Shown piece after piece: positions 17,086 through 24,799 of a DNA stretch of 49,444 nucleotides. Position numbers and translations under genes: made by a program. Origin of the DNA: Streptococcus suis (lineage in GTDB: Bacteria; Bacillota; Bacilli; Lactobacillales; Streptococcaceae); the NCBI GenBank assembly GCA_029593505.1, contig JAKTNI010000008.1, forward strand, positions 1 through 49,444, given 5' to 3'. Under the pieces are notes generated by a model. The model did not search any database. It saw only the letters and a program-made list of their open reading frames with translations, and had not been told where the DNA came from. Position 1 is the first letter of the stretch. Each line of letters starts with the position of its first letter.

Positions 17086-17098
17086 AATGATCTCCTTA

Positions 17099-17127
17099 TT
17101 TGTTCTTGTATTAAAAACAAGAACAAA
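17099..17127 (-). promoter_or_regulatory. Autoregulatory operator of the Rrf2 gene
   Basis: A perfect inverted repeat TTTGTTCTTGT-7 nt-ACAAGAACAAA sits immediately upstream of the ribosome site of the Rrf2 gene. Confidence 0.8.
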
Positions 17128-17472
17128 TTTACCATATAAATATTTAATGCGCAACAATTTTAAATCAAAAATAATAAATCAATGAAATTAACTATTGTTT
17201 TACTTACTTTTAGTATTCTCAGCGAGTAAGATTTTGTTGACGTAGCTACGTTGGTTCTTCGGTATTTTTTCAGGTGGCCTGTTTATCTATTACTTTCCGA
17301 TTCTACCTACCATAAAGAGCCAATGTAAATCTTGACTACTACAAGTATTACCATGATTTTCGAACTGACGATACTTGTCCTAGTTTACATGATCTCCTTC
17401 AAACTCACAACATAGGAAAATCATTCAAGTTCGAATTGAACTACACTAGCACTTTGTCGGCAAACTCTAAAA

Positions 17473-17498
17473 GGAGCAAGCTAAAAATAACTTGCTCC
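17473..17498 (-). terminator. Terminator-like hairpin GGAGCAAG/CTTGCTCC
   Basis: An 8-bp perfect stem with a 10-nt loop, followed on the minus strand by TTTTAG. Confidence 0.6.
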
Positions 17499-17552
17499 AC
17501 TATTTTACAGATTGAACTGCTGGAGAGGGGTTGGATATTATAATACAAAACG

Positions 17553-17583
17553 AAAATACCAGATGCAATCGATCTGGTATTTT
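17553..17583 (-). terminator. Terminator after the MerR-like gene (works on both strands)
   Basis: AAAATACCAGAT and ATCTGGTATTTT pair perfectly around a 7-nt loop, about 110 nt after the regulator stop. Confidence 0.75.
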
Positions 17584-17694
17584 CTAGGAGATTATATGAA
17601 AAAGAATAGTTTCGCTATTGCTAGCTTGTAAATAGTATAAGTCATCAAACTTAAAAAAATCTAAAATAGGAAATGTTTTTTTCAATTCCTTATA

Positions 17695-18960
17695 TTATTT
17701 ATTGTTCACAATTCTCAGAAAACGTTCAATATAGTGCGGATCCAAATCAGAATATTGACTTCCCTCTTTAGAACTTTCTTTCTCAATTCCTAATTCCACT
17801 AATCGTTGATCAAACTCCTCTAACTCAATATACGTATCATCCGCAATCAATTGATGATTAACTTGAGGTTGTGCGAAGGAAATTTCAGTATGATCCATAA
17901 TAATTTTGTAACTGAATTGTCCTTTCTTCTCCGTTTCATCTAAAGCAAACAGTTTAGTACCAAAACCAGTTTGGATAGCATCAATATCCTCATAAGAGTA
18001 TACTTTGGAAGAACCAAGTAGATTAAACTGAATAACTTGATTTTCGGTCACAACAGTTGTATTAGATATAGAAAATGCAGTTGCCATAATTGTACTTCCT
18101 AGTAAAAATAGAATACTTTTCCAAGCAATCTTCCAGCCCATTACCAATTTCGCTAAAATTAATCCTACAGTAAGCTCAACTAGAACAATGGTCATTTTTC
18201 CAAAATTAGAGGAATATTCATAGAAAAGCCACTGACTTGGTAACAAAGATCGAATAAGAAAATCAACTAAAACAATATAAGCAATTCCAGTTATCATTGA
18301 CACAACGCAAATCAATAACCAAATGAGATGACTGTTATTCTTCTTTTGAACCACCTCTCGCCTTCGCCACCATGTAACTACATAACTCCTCCAAATTAAT
18401 GTTAGTAGAAGAGTAACTCCAAAAGCAATCATCAAAAGAAAAGATATATCTTCATAGCGTTTCTGCCCGATACGTATGAATAACCAAAAGATTGGACTAA
18501 AAAGCCCCAATGTTAATAACAGTGTGTGCCAAAAACTTGGTAGTAACGCAAAATCTAACGCTTCTTTTAACCTATGAAACTCCTCACTCTCTACAAAGGA
18601 GATGGATTCCTGAGCTTCCTCAACCCACTCTTTCCTTACACCAATTTCTGCTATCACCTGATCCAGCAACCGTGATTTCCTCTCCACCATTTCTTTCTGA
18701 TTAACAAAAAATGTTTTTTTATTCAACATAACCTGTTGTAATTTTTCTTCCGAAAAAGGCAATAAAGCCTTAATTTCTGATATAGAAAAGTCAAAATAGC
18801 GAAGCAACCGAATCAGACGTAGCTGTTGAACATTCTCTTCGCTATAATCACGATAAGCATTTGATTGATTTCGCCCTACCGTTATCAATCCTTTTTCTTC
18901 ATACAGCCGAATAGCTTTGGTTGACAGACCTGTCAACTTCTCCACTTCTTTAATCTGCAT
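17695..18960 (-). CDS. MerR family regulator fused to a membrane domain
   Basis: A 421-residue protein. Residues 1-70 are a MerR winged helix (MQIKEVEKLTGLSTKAIRLY, EEKGLITVGRNQSNAYRDYS). A helical dimerisation segment with QKEMVERKSRLLDQVI follows. From about residue 140 there are four or five hydrophobic segments (for example HTLLLTLGLFSPIFWLFI and HLIWLLICVVSMITGIAYIV), then a soluble tail of about 120 residues. It therefore looks like a membrane-anchored one-component regulator. No metal-binding cysteines are seen. ATG 18960 follows GGAGG by six bases; the upstream GTG 18987 lies within the promoter. The promoter has the 19-bp spacer typical of MerR targets. The signal sensed is unknown; the neighbouring ABC locus is a plausible target. 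Confidence 0.85.
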   Translation of the reverse strand: MQIKEVEKLTGLSTKAIRLYEEKGLITVGRNQSNAYRDYSEENVQQLRLIRLLRYFDFSISEIKALLPFSEEKLQQVMLNKKTFFVNQKEMVERKSRLLDQVIAEIGVRKEWVEEAQESISFVESEEFHRLKEALDFALLPSFWHTLLLTLGLFSPIFWLFIRIGQKRYEDISFLLMIAFGVTLLLTLIWRSYVVTWWRRREVVQKKNNSHLIWLLICVVSMITGIAYIVLVDFLIRSLLPSQWLFYEYSSNFGKMTIVLVELTVGLILAKLVMGWKIAWKSILFLLGSTIMATAFSISNTTVVTENQVIQFNLLGSSKVYSYEDIDAIQTGFGTKLFALDETEKKGQFSYKIIMDHTEISFAQPQVNHQLIADDTYIELEEFDQRLVELGIEKESSKEGSQYSDLDPHYIERFLRIVNNK

Positions 18961-18989
18961 ACTTTTCCTCCACATACCTCTATGCACTT

Positions 18990-19020
18990 AGTGTACACCA
19001 TTCCCCTAGGGATAAGTCAA
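18990..19020 (-). promoter_or_regulatory. MerR-type promoter with 19-bp spacer
   Basis: On the minus strand TTGACT (19015-19020), 19-nt spacer containing the palindrome TCCCTAGGGGA, and TACACT (18990-18995). An overlong spacer carrying a dyad is the classic site where MerR proteins distort DNA to activate, so this regulator probably controls itself. Confidence 0.85.
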
Positions 19021-19052
19021 GTATGTTTTGAAAAAGTTTCCCTACAATAATA

Positions 19053-19082
19053 GAAAAAACAGAGCTTCAATTGAACTCTGTT
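19053..19082 (-). terminator. Terminator after the broken ABC exporter gene
   Basis: On the minus strand AACAGAG, an 11-nt loop that is itself partly palindromic, CTCTGTT and TTTTC. It overlaps the end of the gene. Confidence 0.8.
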
Positions 19083-19834
19083 AACTAGCTTTCGGGAGAG
19101 CACTTACAAATTCTTGATATAGCGGATTACGTTTCAAGAGCTGTCGATGATCACCATAATCCACTAGTTGTCCTCTCTTATCCAACATCAAAATAGCATC
19201 TGCTTCTCTAACCGTGTCAATTGTTAAACGAGTTTTACCAGCTGTCAAACGGTCAATTGCCTGACTAATGATACGTTCTGTAAGAGGATCTAGACTAGCC
19301 GTTACTTCATCTAATAAATAAATTGGATGTTCTAACAGCAAAGCTCTTGCAATACTAAAACGTTGCTTCTGTCCCTCTGATAAACCAAGACCATTTTCTG
19401 AAATAATAGTATCTAAACCAAATTCTAACTCTGAAACAACCTGAGATAGTCCTAATTCTTTTAAAACAAATGCTACGCGTTCTTCAGATACCAATTTATT
19501 CTTCCCATACAACAAGTTTTCTCGAATCGTTCCTTGAAAAAGAGTATTTTTTTGAGGAACGTATGACATCAAATTTCTAATTTGATACTCTGAACACTCC
19601 TTCAAATCACACCCTCCTATCCTAATTTCACCTTGATAGTCTTGATAGTATTTCATAAGCAAAGAAAAAATTGTAGATTTCCCTGCTCCACTAGGACCAA
19701 CAATCGCCACATGAGAACCTGCTGGGATAATAGTTGATAAATCATTTAAAACAGGATCAGCATGATAGCATTAATCCAAAGATAAATAACTTCTTTGGTA
19801 AACGACTATATATTAAATCTACAATCTTTTTCAT
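19081..19834 (-). pseudogene. ABC exporter (TMD-NBD type), internal deletion
   Basis: The 3' part (to about 19770) encodes a nucleotide-binding domain of the exporter type: VAIVGPSGAGKST, LSEGQKQR and IYLLDEVTASLD. The frame is blocked upstream by a stop just before YHADPVLNDLS. From ATG 19834, four bases after the permease stop, another frame reads MKKIVDLIYSRLPKKLFIFG and ends after 25 residues. That looks like the start of an exporter membrane domain. A normal protein would have about 300 residues between, so most of the membrane domain has been deleted and the frame broken. The H-loop histidine is also lost (LTIDTVREAD where ITHR-like is expected). It was the last gene of the ABC operon. 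Confidence 0.75.
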
Positions 19835-19837
19835 AAA

Positions 19838-20584
19838 CTAAAATTCCAATTTTCTCAAATGATACACCCCAAAAATATATGATAAAAAACAATAAATTGA
19901 TGTAACGCCGATTAAAACCAAACTTCCGATCGCTAAATCAAATTGTTCACACACATTAACATAACCACTTGGAAATAGTATTTGGAGAGTTGGAAAAAAT
20001 ACCGAAATGCTCATTAAAACTGTAAGCATTAAAGAAAGAACTAGTGTTACTCCATTTTTAAAGTAAAGCGAACTGATACTGGTTACAACTGCAATAATAA
20101 CATAAGATAACATAACCAAAAAAACTGATAGCAGAGAAAAATTAAAATCCTTGCTCCAAAAATCTAGACTACCATACGAAAGATGCGCAACCTGAGTATA
20201 ATAAACGACTAGTGAAATCAAAAAATATCCAACACTATAGATACCAATTACAGCCAATAAACTTAGCAGTTTCATCAAAAGAATGATTCGTTTATCAATA
20301 TCTTTATATAAAAACAATATTTTTGACTGGATTTCGTTGCGCATGATACTAATAGACAAAAAAGTAAGCGCTATCGAAGGAATAATTGAGTTAAATTGCA
20401 GGTTGAACTGACCGTAATAAAAATCAAAAAATGCAATCTTCATATCTTCAGGTCCAGCAAACGAAAACAGTTTAGAATGCATCAAAGTTGATAACAAAAA
20501 TAGCAACGGCGTCAAACTAAATATAAGAAATATCTTTGTCTCCTTACGGCTCAACACCGAACGCAATATGGGAAAAAATACCAT
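19838..20584 (-). CDS. ABC-2 type permease of a bacteriocin-immunity-like transporter
   Basis: A 248-residue protein with six predicted hydrophobic segments. It resembles the 22106-22855 permease: SKILFLYKDIDKRII against SKRLFLFKDIERPLI, and a shared ILFPSGY/FLFPNGY segment before the last membrane helix. Such permeases pair with a stand-alone ATPase and are typical of lantibiotic self-protection (LanFEG-like) or small export systems. It starts four bases after the ATPase stop with AGGAG upstream, so the two are co-translated. Substrate unknown. Confidence 0.7.
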   Translation of the reverse strand: MVFFPILRSVLSRKETKIFLIFSLTPLLFLLSTLMHSKLFSFAGPEDMKIAFFDFYYGQFNLQFNSIIPSIALTFLSISIMRNEIQSKILFLYKDIDKRIILLMKLLSLLAVIGIYSVGYFLISLVVYYTQVAHLSYGSLDFWSKDFNFSLLSVFLVMLSYVIIAVVTSISSLYFKNGVTLVLSLMLTVLMSISVFFPTLQILFPSGYVNVCEQFDLAIGSLVLIGVTSIYCFLSYIFGVYHLRKLEF

Positions 20585-20588
20585 AGTC

Positions 20589-21458
20589 TTACTCTCCTAT
20601 CTCAAAGTAATCTTTTAAATGATTCTCTTTTATCCGTATCTTTCTAATTCCACTTTGGCTAGATAGAGCAAAAAACAATTGATTCAAATAATTCGAATCA
20701 GAATCAATCGCAACTTCAATTTCCCCATTATGAAAATGAATTGGAAGATTATCAGGCAGTTGCAACTTCGATACATCATCCTGCAATTCAATGAGTACAC
20801 CAGGAGCGACCTGTTCTTTCATTTCTGTTTCCAGTTGTCCATCCTGAATAAAGACATATCGGTTACACAAAGCTTCTAGCTCTCCCAATTGATGGCTAGA
20901 TATAATCATGGAAATATTACGTTCTTGAGACCATTTTTTCAAGATAGCAATCAATTGATTCACCCCTATCGGATCCAAGCCCACAAAAGGTTCATCAAGT
21001 AAAAGAAAATTCGGTTCTGCTACTAGTGCTATTGCCAAAGCTGTTCGTTGTTTCATTCCGAAGGAAAAAGCTTTTGGTTTCCTATTCCGTGATTCCCATA
21101 AATCAACTAACCGAAGCGTACTTTCAATATTCGAATAACAATCTTTTTTCCCATGAATATCCAAATAAAACTTTAGATTATCAATCACTGTCATATCTGG
21201 ATAAAAAACAGGCTCAATCATAATTCCAAAATCTGAAAGTATGCCCTTAGTTTGAAATATGTCTTGTCCTAAATAGTCAATCGTTCCCTCTGTCGGTTTG
21301 AGAGACTTAGCAATTAACTTCAATAACGTTGACTTTCCTGCCCCATTTTTACCAATCAAGCCAACAATATCTCCACTATCAATCGTTAAATCAACATCCT
21401 TTAAAGAATAAAAATCATTACCGGAAAATTTCTTGGATAATTTTGTAATTTTCAGCAT
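20589..21458 (-). CDS. ABC transporter ATP-binding protein
   Basis: A 289-residue ATPase: Walker A GLIGKNGAGKSTLLK, signature FSFGMKQRTALAIAL, Walker B FLLLDEPFVGLD and H-switch SSHQ. The C-terminal 70 residues beyond the core domain are typical of drug- or bacteriocin-export ATPases (BcrA/LanF-like). It starts overlapping the end of the 139-residue membrane protein (TAATATG) and is followed by a permease. It probably serves both paralogous permeases in the locus. Confidence 0.85.
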   Translation of the reverse strand: MLKITKLSKKFSGNDFYSLKDVDLTIDSGDIVGLIGKNGAGKSTLLKLIAKSLKPTEGTIDYLGQDIFQTKGILSDFGIMIEPVFYPDMTVIDNLKFYLDIHGKKDCYSNIESTLRLVDLWESRNRKPKAFSFGMKQRTALAIALVAEPNFLLLDEPFVGLDPIGVNQLIAILKKWSQERNISMIISSHQLGELEALCNRYVFIQDGQLETEMKEQVAPGVLIELQDDVSKLQLPDNLPIHFHNGEIEVAIDSDSNYLNQLFFALSSQSGIRKIRIKENHLKDYFEIGE

Positions 21459-21459
21459 A

Positions 21460-21879
21460 TTACACCTCTTTCAACGTTTTTAGTTTATTAAGCTGATAAA
21501 AATAATTCAACCCAAATAAACTAACATATAATACCGTCACAAAAATTAACTGAGCAGGATCCAAAAGTCTATCATTAACCTCAACTGTAAAATGATCTGA
21601 TTGTATTGTATTTTGCAGTACAAATTGATGCCATTTCCCACTATACTCTGCAATAAATCCAAATATACTATAAAACAGCAAAGATAGAGCAGGCAAGATA
21701 CCTACGATACGTAATGTCTGTTGTGTAGGATTTTTCAACATATTGTTAGTAGCAAAAAAGTTGATGATAAGTGGTAATAAATACAGAAGACCTACTACAA
21801 ATACTACTGATAGATGCTCCAAAAAAACAACTGATAATACCGCCAATAAAATATACAAAATACAAATAGAAACCAACAT
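21460..21879 (-). CDS. Small membrane protein of the ABC locus
   Basis: A 139-residue protein with about four hydrophobic segments (MLVSICILYILLAVLSVVF, VVGLLYLLPLIINFF, ILPALSLLFYSIFGFI, LIFVTVLYVSLFGLNYF). There is a hydrophilic loop of about 35 residues before the last. I do not recognise a family. AGGAG lies before its ATG and its stop overlaps the ATPase start, so it belongs to the same operon. It could be an accessory immunity or transporter subunit. Confidence 0.6.
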   Translation of the reverse strand: MLVSICILYILLAVLSVVFLEHLSVVFVVGLLYLLPLIINFFATNNMLKNPTQQTLRIVGILPALSLLFYSIFGFIAEYSGKWHQFVLQNTIQSDHFTVEVNDRLLDPAQLIFVTVLYVSLFGLNYFYQLNKLKTLKEV

Positions 21880-21888
21880 TCCACTCTC

Positions 21889-22096
21889 CTAAAAAAATTT
21901 CTCTATCAACACATTATGCAACCAGTGAAAAGCCACTGAGTACTGCAACCCAAACCTCACACCCAAATAAGACAGTACATAACCAGCAGGTATTTTAATA
22001 AAGACATTCAACCAAAAATCTCCATTTATATGCAATAGAAAACTATTCACCTGTTATTTCTTTATCTGATGACGCCTTATTATTGTACAAACTCAA
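21889..22096 (-). pseudogene. CPBP (CAAX-like) intramembrane protease, remnant
   Basis: AGGAG then TTG 22096 opens a 17-codon frame (LSLYNNKASSDKEITGE) that stops. A second frame then continues to 21889 and encodes IPAGYVLSYLGVRFGLQYSV followed by AFHWLHNVLIEKFF. This end resembles the last conserved motif of CPBP family membrane proteases, which are common as bacteriocin immunity genes. The central 150 or so residues with the catalytic glutamates are missing. I read this as a gene that lost its middle by deletion, like the exporter pseudogene at the other end of the operon. Confidence 0.55.
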
Positions 22097-22105
22097 AACG
22101 GTCTC

Positions 22106-22855
22106 CTAATACTCAACTCTCTCAAATGCTCTGATTCCTAGCCAATAAAATAAAAAGCAATAAGAACCACTAATCATCACAATCCCTGCTAACGATATTA
22201 TTGCTGAATTTCCTAATTCAGTATACCCATTAGGAAATAAGAATTTACCAAATGTCAGTTGTGGAGCAATATTTGAAAATAACATAAACAATACTCCTCC
22301 TAACACAGATACCACTACATTATATCGAATAGTTAAATTTGCAACTAATAAAATGACAATCATGTAAACAGCTATACAAGATAGAATAGCAAGCAAACTA
22401 TTGATAAGTAATGGATACGTTTCTGGAAATAAATGACCTGCAATAAAATCACGAGGTAACATAAAGGTATAGTAACAAGCTAAGGTGGTCACAAAAGTTC
22501 CAGCAATAAATAACATTAAGATTTTCAATAAATTGTATACTTTTACCTTAAAAATCAGAGGTCTTTCAATATCCTTAAACAAAAATAATCTCTTTGATAA
22601 GATATCGTTGCTAAATACACTCATTACGCCATAGCTTAACAATAGAGTAGGAATAGTAAGTTGCCACTGAGTTTGTACTATCAATTGCCAAAACGTAATA
22701 AAACTCATCGGCTGTCCCTCTACATAATCGGCTATACCAGCTTGAAAAAGACTAACCAAAGCAATCAACAATGGATAGAATGCACAACTCAAAAATAATA
22801 AGATCTCTTTCTTAGTCACGATTGACTGAAAAACAGGTTTGAGCAATCTTTTCAT
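22106..22855 (-). CDS. ABC-2 type permease, paralogue of 19838-20584
   Basis: A 249-residue protein with six hydrophobic segments. ATG 22855 (MKRLLKPVF) is chosen because AAGGAG lies seven bases before it. The longer frame to 22894 runs through a hairpin. It shares the motifs listed for the other permease (KDIERP, FLFPNGY). It is the first intact gene of the ABC locus, downstream of a hairpin and a possible micropeptide frame. It probably works with the ATPase at 20589-21458. Confidence 0.7.
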   Translation of the reverse strand: MKRLLKPVFQSIVTKKEILLFLSCAFYPLLIALVSLFQAGIADYVEGQPMSFITFWQLIVQTQWQLTIPTLLLSYGVMSVFSNDILSKRLFLFKDIERPLIFKVKVYNLLKILMLFIAGTFVTTLACYYTFMLPRDFIAGHLFPETYPLLINSLLAILSCIAVYMIVILLVANLTIRYNVVVSVLGGVLFMLFSNIAPQLTFGKFLFPNGYTELGNSAIISLAGIVMISGSYCFLFYWLGIRAFERVEY

Positions 22856-22884
22856 ACTTCTACTCCTTATCGTTTTACAAATTA

Positions 22885-22915
22885 AGTTAGGCATGTATGA
22901 AGTACACGCCTAACT
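22885..22915 (-). terminator. Strong hairpin before the first permease (attenuator or terminator)
   Basis: AGTTAGGC and GCCTAACT arms with TGTA/TACA pairing inside give a long stem with a 5-nt loop. The following minus-strand bases (TAATTTG) are only weakly T-rich, so partial termination between the micropeptide frame and the permease is plausible. Confidence 0.55.
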
Positions 22916-22927
22916 CTATATACCACA

Positions 22928-22999
22928 TTACCAATAGATTTTTTTGCCTTTGTAACCAAATCGAATAATACCTAAATTGATTTCACAACGTGCAACCAT
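22928..22999 (-). CDS. Possible 23-residue peptide at the head of the ABC locus
   Basis: ATG 22999 to TAA 22928 encodes a basic, partly hydrophobic peptide: MVARCEINLGIIRFGYK, then GKKIYW. It lies between a perfect CIN-box (23120-23127) and a hairpin that precedes ABC permease genes. That layout resembles a bacteriocin precursor gene in front of its immunity genes. No ribosome site is visible and I know no homologue. It may be the tail of a decayed precursor. Confidence 0.25.
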   Translation of the reverse strand: MVARCEINLGIIRFGYKGKKIYW

Positions 23000-23119
23000 T
23001 CGACCGAATAATGTTTTAAGCTATTATTTTCCTACTTTTGTTTATTCATAAACTGTTTTCATTTTTGAAAAAATATTATTTTTGAATAAGTTGTGAGATT
23101 ATGTTCCCCTGCACTTATC

Positions 23120-23127
23120 TATTCGTA
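23120..23127 (-). promoter_or_regulatory. Perfect CIN-box (ComX promoter element)
   Basis: The minus strand reads TTTTTTCTACGAATAG: the exact octamer TACGAATA with a T-run upstream, directly after the purB terminator and pointing toward the ABC locus. It is the only exact minus-strand copy that I found in an intergenic region of this window. Confidence 0.6.
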
Positions 23128-23130
23128 GAA

Positions 23131-23160
23131 AAAAGAAAAAATCCTCTGGAAAATCCAAAG
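23131..23160 (-). terminator. Terminator after purB
   Basis: On the minus strand CTTTGGA, TTT loop, TCCAGAG, then GATTTTTTC. It starts 13 nt after the purB stop. Confidence 0.8.
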
Positions 23161-23172
23161 AATTTTAATTTT

Positions 23173-24465
23173 TTATAATCCAAGTCGTTCAAAGATGTCA
23201 TCAACCCGCTTAGCATAGTAGTCTGGGTTGAAGAGTTCATCGATTTCTTCCTGGCTGAGTTTGGCTGTCACACGCTCATCCGCTTCGAGAAGGGGCTTGA
23301 AGTCCACTTGATTGTCCCAAGACTGCGCAGTTTTTGGTTGCACCAAATCATAGGCTTCCTCACGGGTCATACCCTTTTCAATCAAACTGAGCATGACACG
23401 CTGGCTGTAAATCAAGCCAAAAGTTGACTCCATATTGCGTTTCATATTTTCAGGGAAGACCGTCAAGTTCTTGACGATATTACCAAAACGATTGAGCATA
23501 TAGTTGATAAGAATGGTCGTATCCGGCGTGATAATCCGCTCCGCCGATGAGTGGGAAATATCGCGTTCGTGCCAGAGAGCCACATTCTCAAAAGCTGTCA
23601 CCAAGTGACCACGCACCACGCGCGCCAGACCGGTCATATTTTCAGAGCCGATAGGATTGCGTTTATGGGGCATAGCAGAGCTACCCTTTTGGCCTTTGGC
23701 GAAATACTCTTCGACTTCGCGTTGTTCAGATTTTTGCAGTCCACGGATTTCTGTCGCCATACGCTCGATAGACGTTGCAATCAAGGCTAGAGCTGAGAAA
23801 TATTCTGCGTGAAGGTCACGAGGAAGGACCTGGGTAGAAATTTCCTGTGGACGAATGCCCAATTTGCCACAAACATACTCTTCCACAAATGGTGGAATAT
23901 TGGCAAAGTTTCCAACCGCACCTGAAATTTTTCCAGCTTCTACACCCTTAGCTGCTACATCAAAACGCTCCATGTTGCGCTTCATTTCGCTGTACCAAGT
24001 CGCTAATTTAAGACCGAAGGTCGTTGGCTCCGCATGGACACCGTGGGTACGGCCCATCATGATGGTGTACTTGTGCTCACGAGCCTTGTCAGCGATGATA
24101 TTGGTAAAGTTTTCAAGGTCACGACGGATGATGTCGTTGGCTTGCTTGTAGAGATAGCCGTAAGCCGTATCCACCACGTCGGTCGAGGTCAGACCATAGT
24201 GGACCCACTTGCGTTCCTCACCAAGACTTTCCGAAACCGCACGCGTGAAAGCCACCACATCGTGACGGGTTTCCTCTTCAATCTCTAAAATACGATCGAT
24301 GTCAAAAGTCGCCTTCTCACGAATCAAGGACACATCTTCCTTGGGAATTTCACCCAACTCAGCCCAAGCCTCATCAGCGAGGATTTCCACCTCCAACCAA
24401 GCCTTGTACTTGTTCTCTTCACTCCAAATAGCCGCCATCTCAGGGAGGGAATAACGATTGATCAT
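23173..24465 (-). CDS. purB: Adenylosuccinate lyase
   Basis: A 430-residue fumarase-superfamily enzyme. The signature [16 protein letters not shown] is present, with [11 protein letters not shown] and [16 protein letters not shown] as the other catalytic blocks. It cleaves SAICAR to AICAR and adenylosuccinate to AMP. The start MINRYS matches the pneumococcal start I recall. No ribosome site precedes it; TATCAT ends five bases before the ATG, so a leaderless transcript is possible. Base composition is higher than around it (my hand count for 23581-23640 is 33 of 60 G+C). Confidence 0.97.
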   Translation of the reverse strand: MINRYSLPEMAAIWSEENKYKAWLEVEILADEAWAELGEIPKEDVSLIREKATFDIDRILEIEEETRHDVVAFTRAVSESLGEERKWVHYGLTSTDVVDTAYGYLYKQANDIIRRDLENFTNIIADKAREHKYTIMMGRTHGVHAEPTTFGLKLATWYSEMKRNMERFDVAAKGVEAGKISGAVGNFANIPPFVEEYVCGKLGIRPQEISTQVLPRDLHAEYFSALALIATSIERMATEIRGLQKSEQREVEEYFAKGQKGSSAMPHKRNPIGSENMTGLARVVRGHLVTAFENVALWHERDISHSSAERIITPDTTILINYMLNRFGNIVKNLTVFPENMKRNMESTFGLIYSQRVMLSLIEKGMTREEAYDLVQPKTAQSWDNQVDFKPLLEADERVTAKLSQEEIDELFNPDYYAKRVDDIFERLGL

Positions 24466-24799
24466 TGTTTATGATACAGAGGGCGTTAAGGAAGCAAGAG
24501 AAAAATAGGAAACTGACGCTGTGTGTTTGCACACAAGGCAGTTTATCTTTTTTCCGACGCTTTTAGCCCGAGTTCAAATACTCGAACTTGCCCTCTTTCC
24601 TTTCTTTTTTATGATTTTATTGATTACGGAAGCTCGTAGCCCGTATTAGATTCAAAAAATACGAGCCCCTCCCTCTCTATAGATATCTTTTAAGATTCAA
24701 AAAATATCAATTTAAAAACCAGAGTAACTACCTCTTGTCTTCTCATCTAAATGGTACAACTTTGCTTAACTTTTCCGACTAAAATAATTTAATATTATT
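24466..24799. other. Intergenic region between the HEPN gene and purB
   Basis: No gene seen. From the purB side: a possible -10 TATCAT and -35-like CTCTTG, a terminator (24510-24544), an imperfect palindrome CGAGT-TCAAAT-ACTCG near 24573, and a GCTCGTA/TACGAGC hairpin (24632-24666). A repeated GATTCAAAAAATA string occurs at about 24649 and 24694. The CGAAC string in the palindrome is only a weak PurBox match. Confidence 0.5.
24510..24544 (-). terminator. Terminator-like hairpin just upstream of purB
   Basis: AAACTG/CAGTTT outer arms and GTGTG/CACAC inner arms, followed on the minus strand by CCTATTTTTC. It would insulate purB from the purK-HEPN transcript. Confidence 0.65.

Larger units (their letters stand above)
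17158..17694. other. Non-coding stretch rich in inverted repeats
   Basis: About 540 bases without a recognisable gene. It holds nested inverted repeats: ATGTAAA/TTTACAT arms at about 17322-17389 around ACAAGTAT (17340-17347) and ATACTTGT. It also holds AGTTC-GAATT-GAACT near 17428, a CGTAGCTACG palindrome near 17241, and two terminator-like hairpins (17473-17498 and 17553-17583). On the plus strand AGGAG precedes an 11-codon frame at 17596-17631 (MKKNSFAIASL). This may be a MITE or insertion-element relic. No transposase remnant is visible. Confidence 0.5.

Noticed and set aside
17596..17631. Plus-strand 11-codon frame (MKKNSFAIASL) as a gene
   Set aside because: The ribosome site is good but the frame is very short, no gene follows on that strand and it sits after a terminator hairpin. 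Kept only as part of the non-coding entry.
24568..24595. PurBox upstream of purB
   Set aside because: The CGAAC string there matches the consensus at too few flanking positions and is better explained as one arm of an imperfect palindrome.
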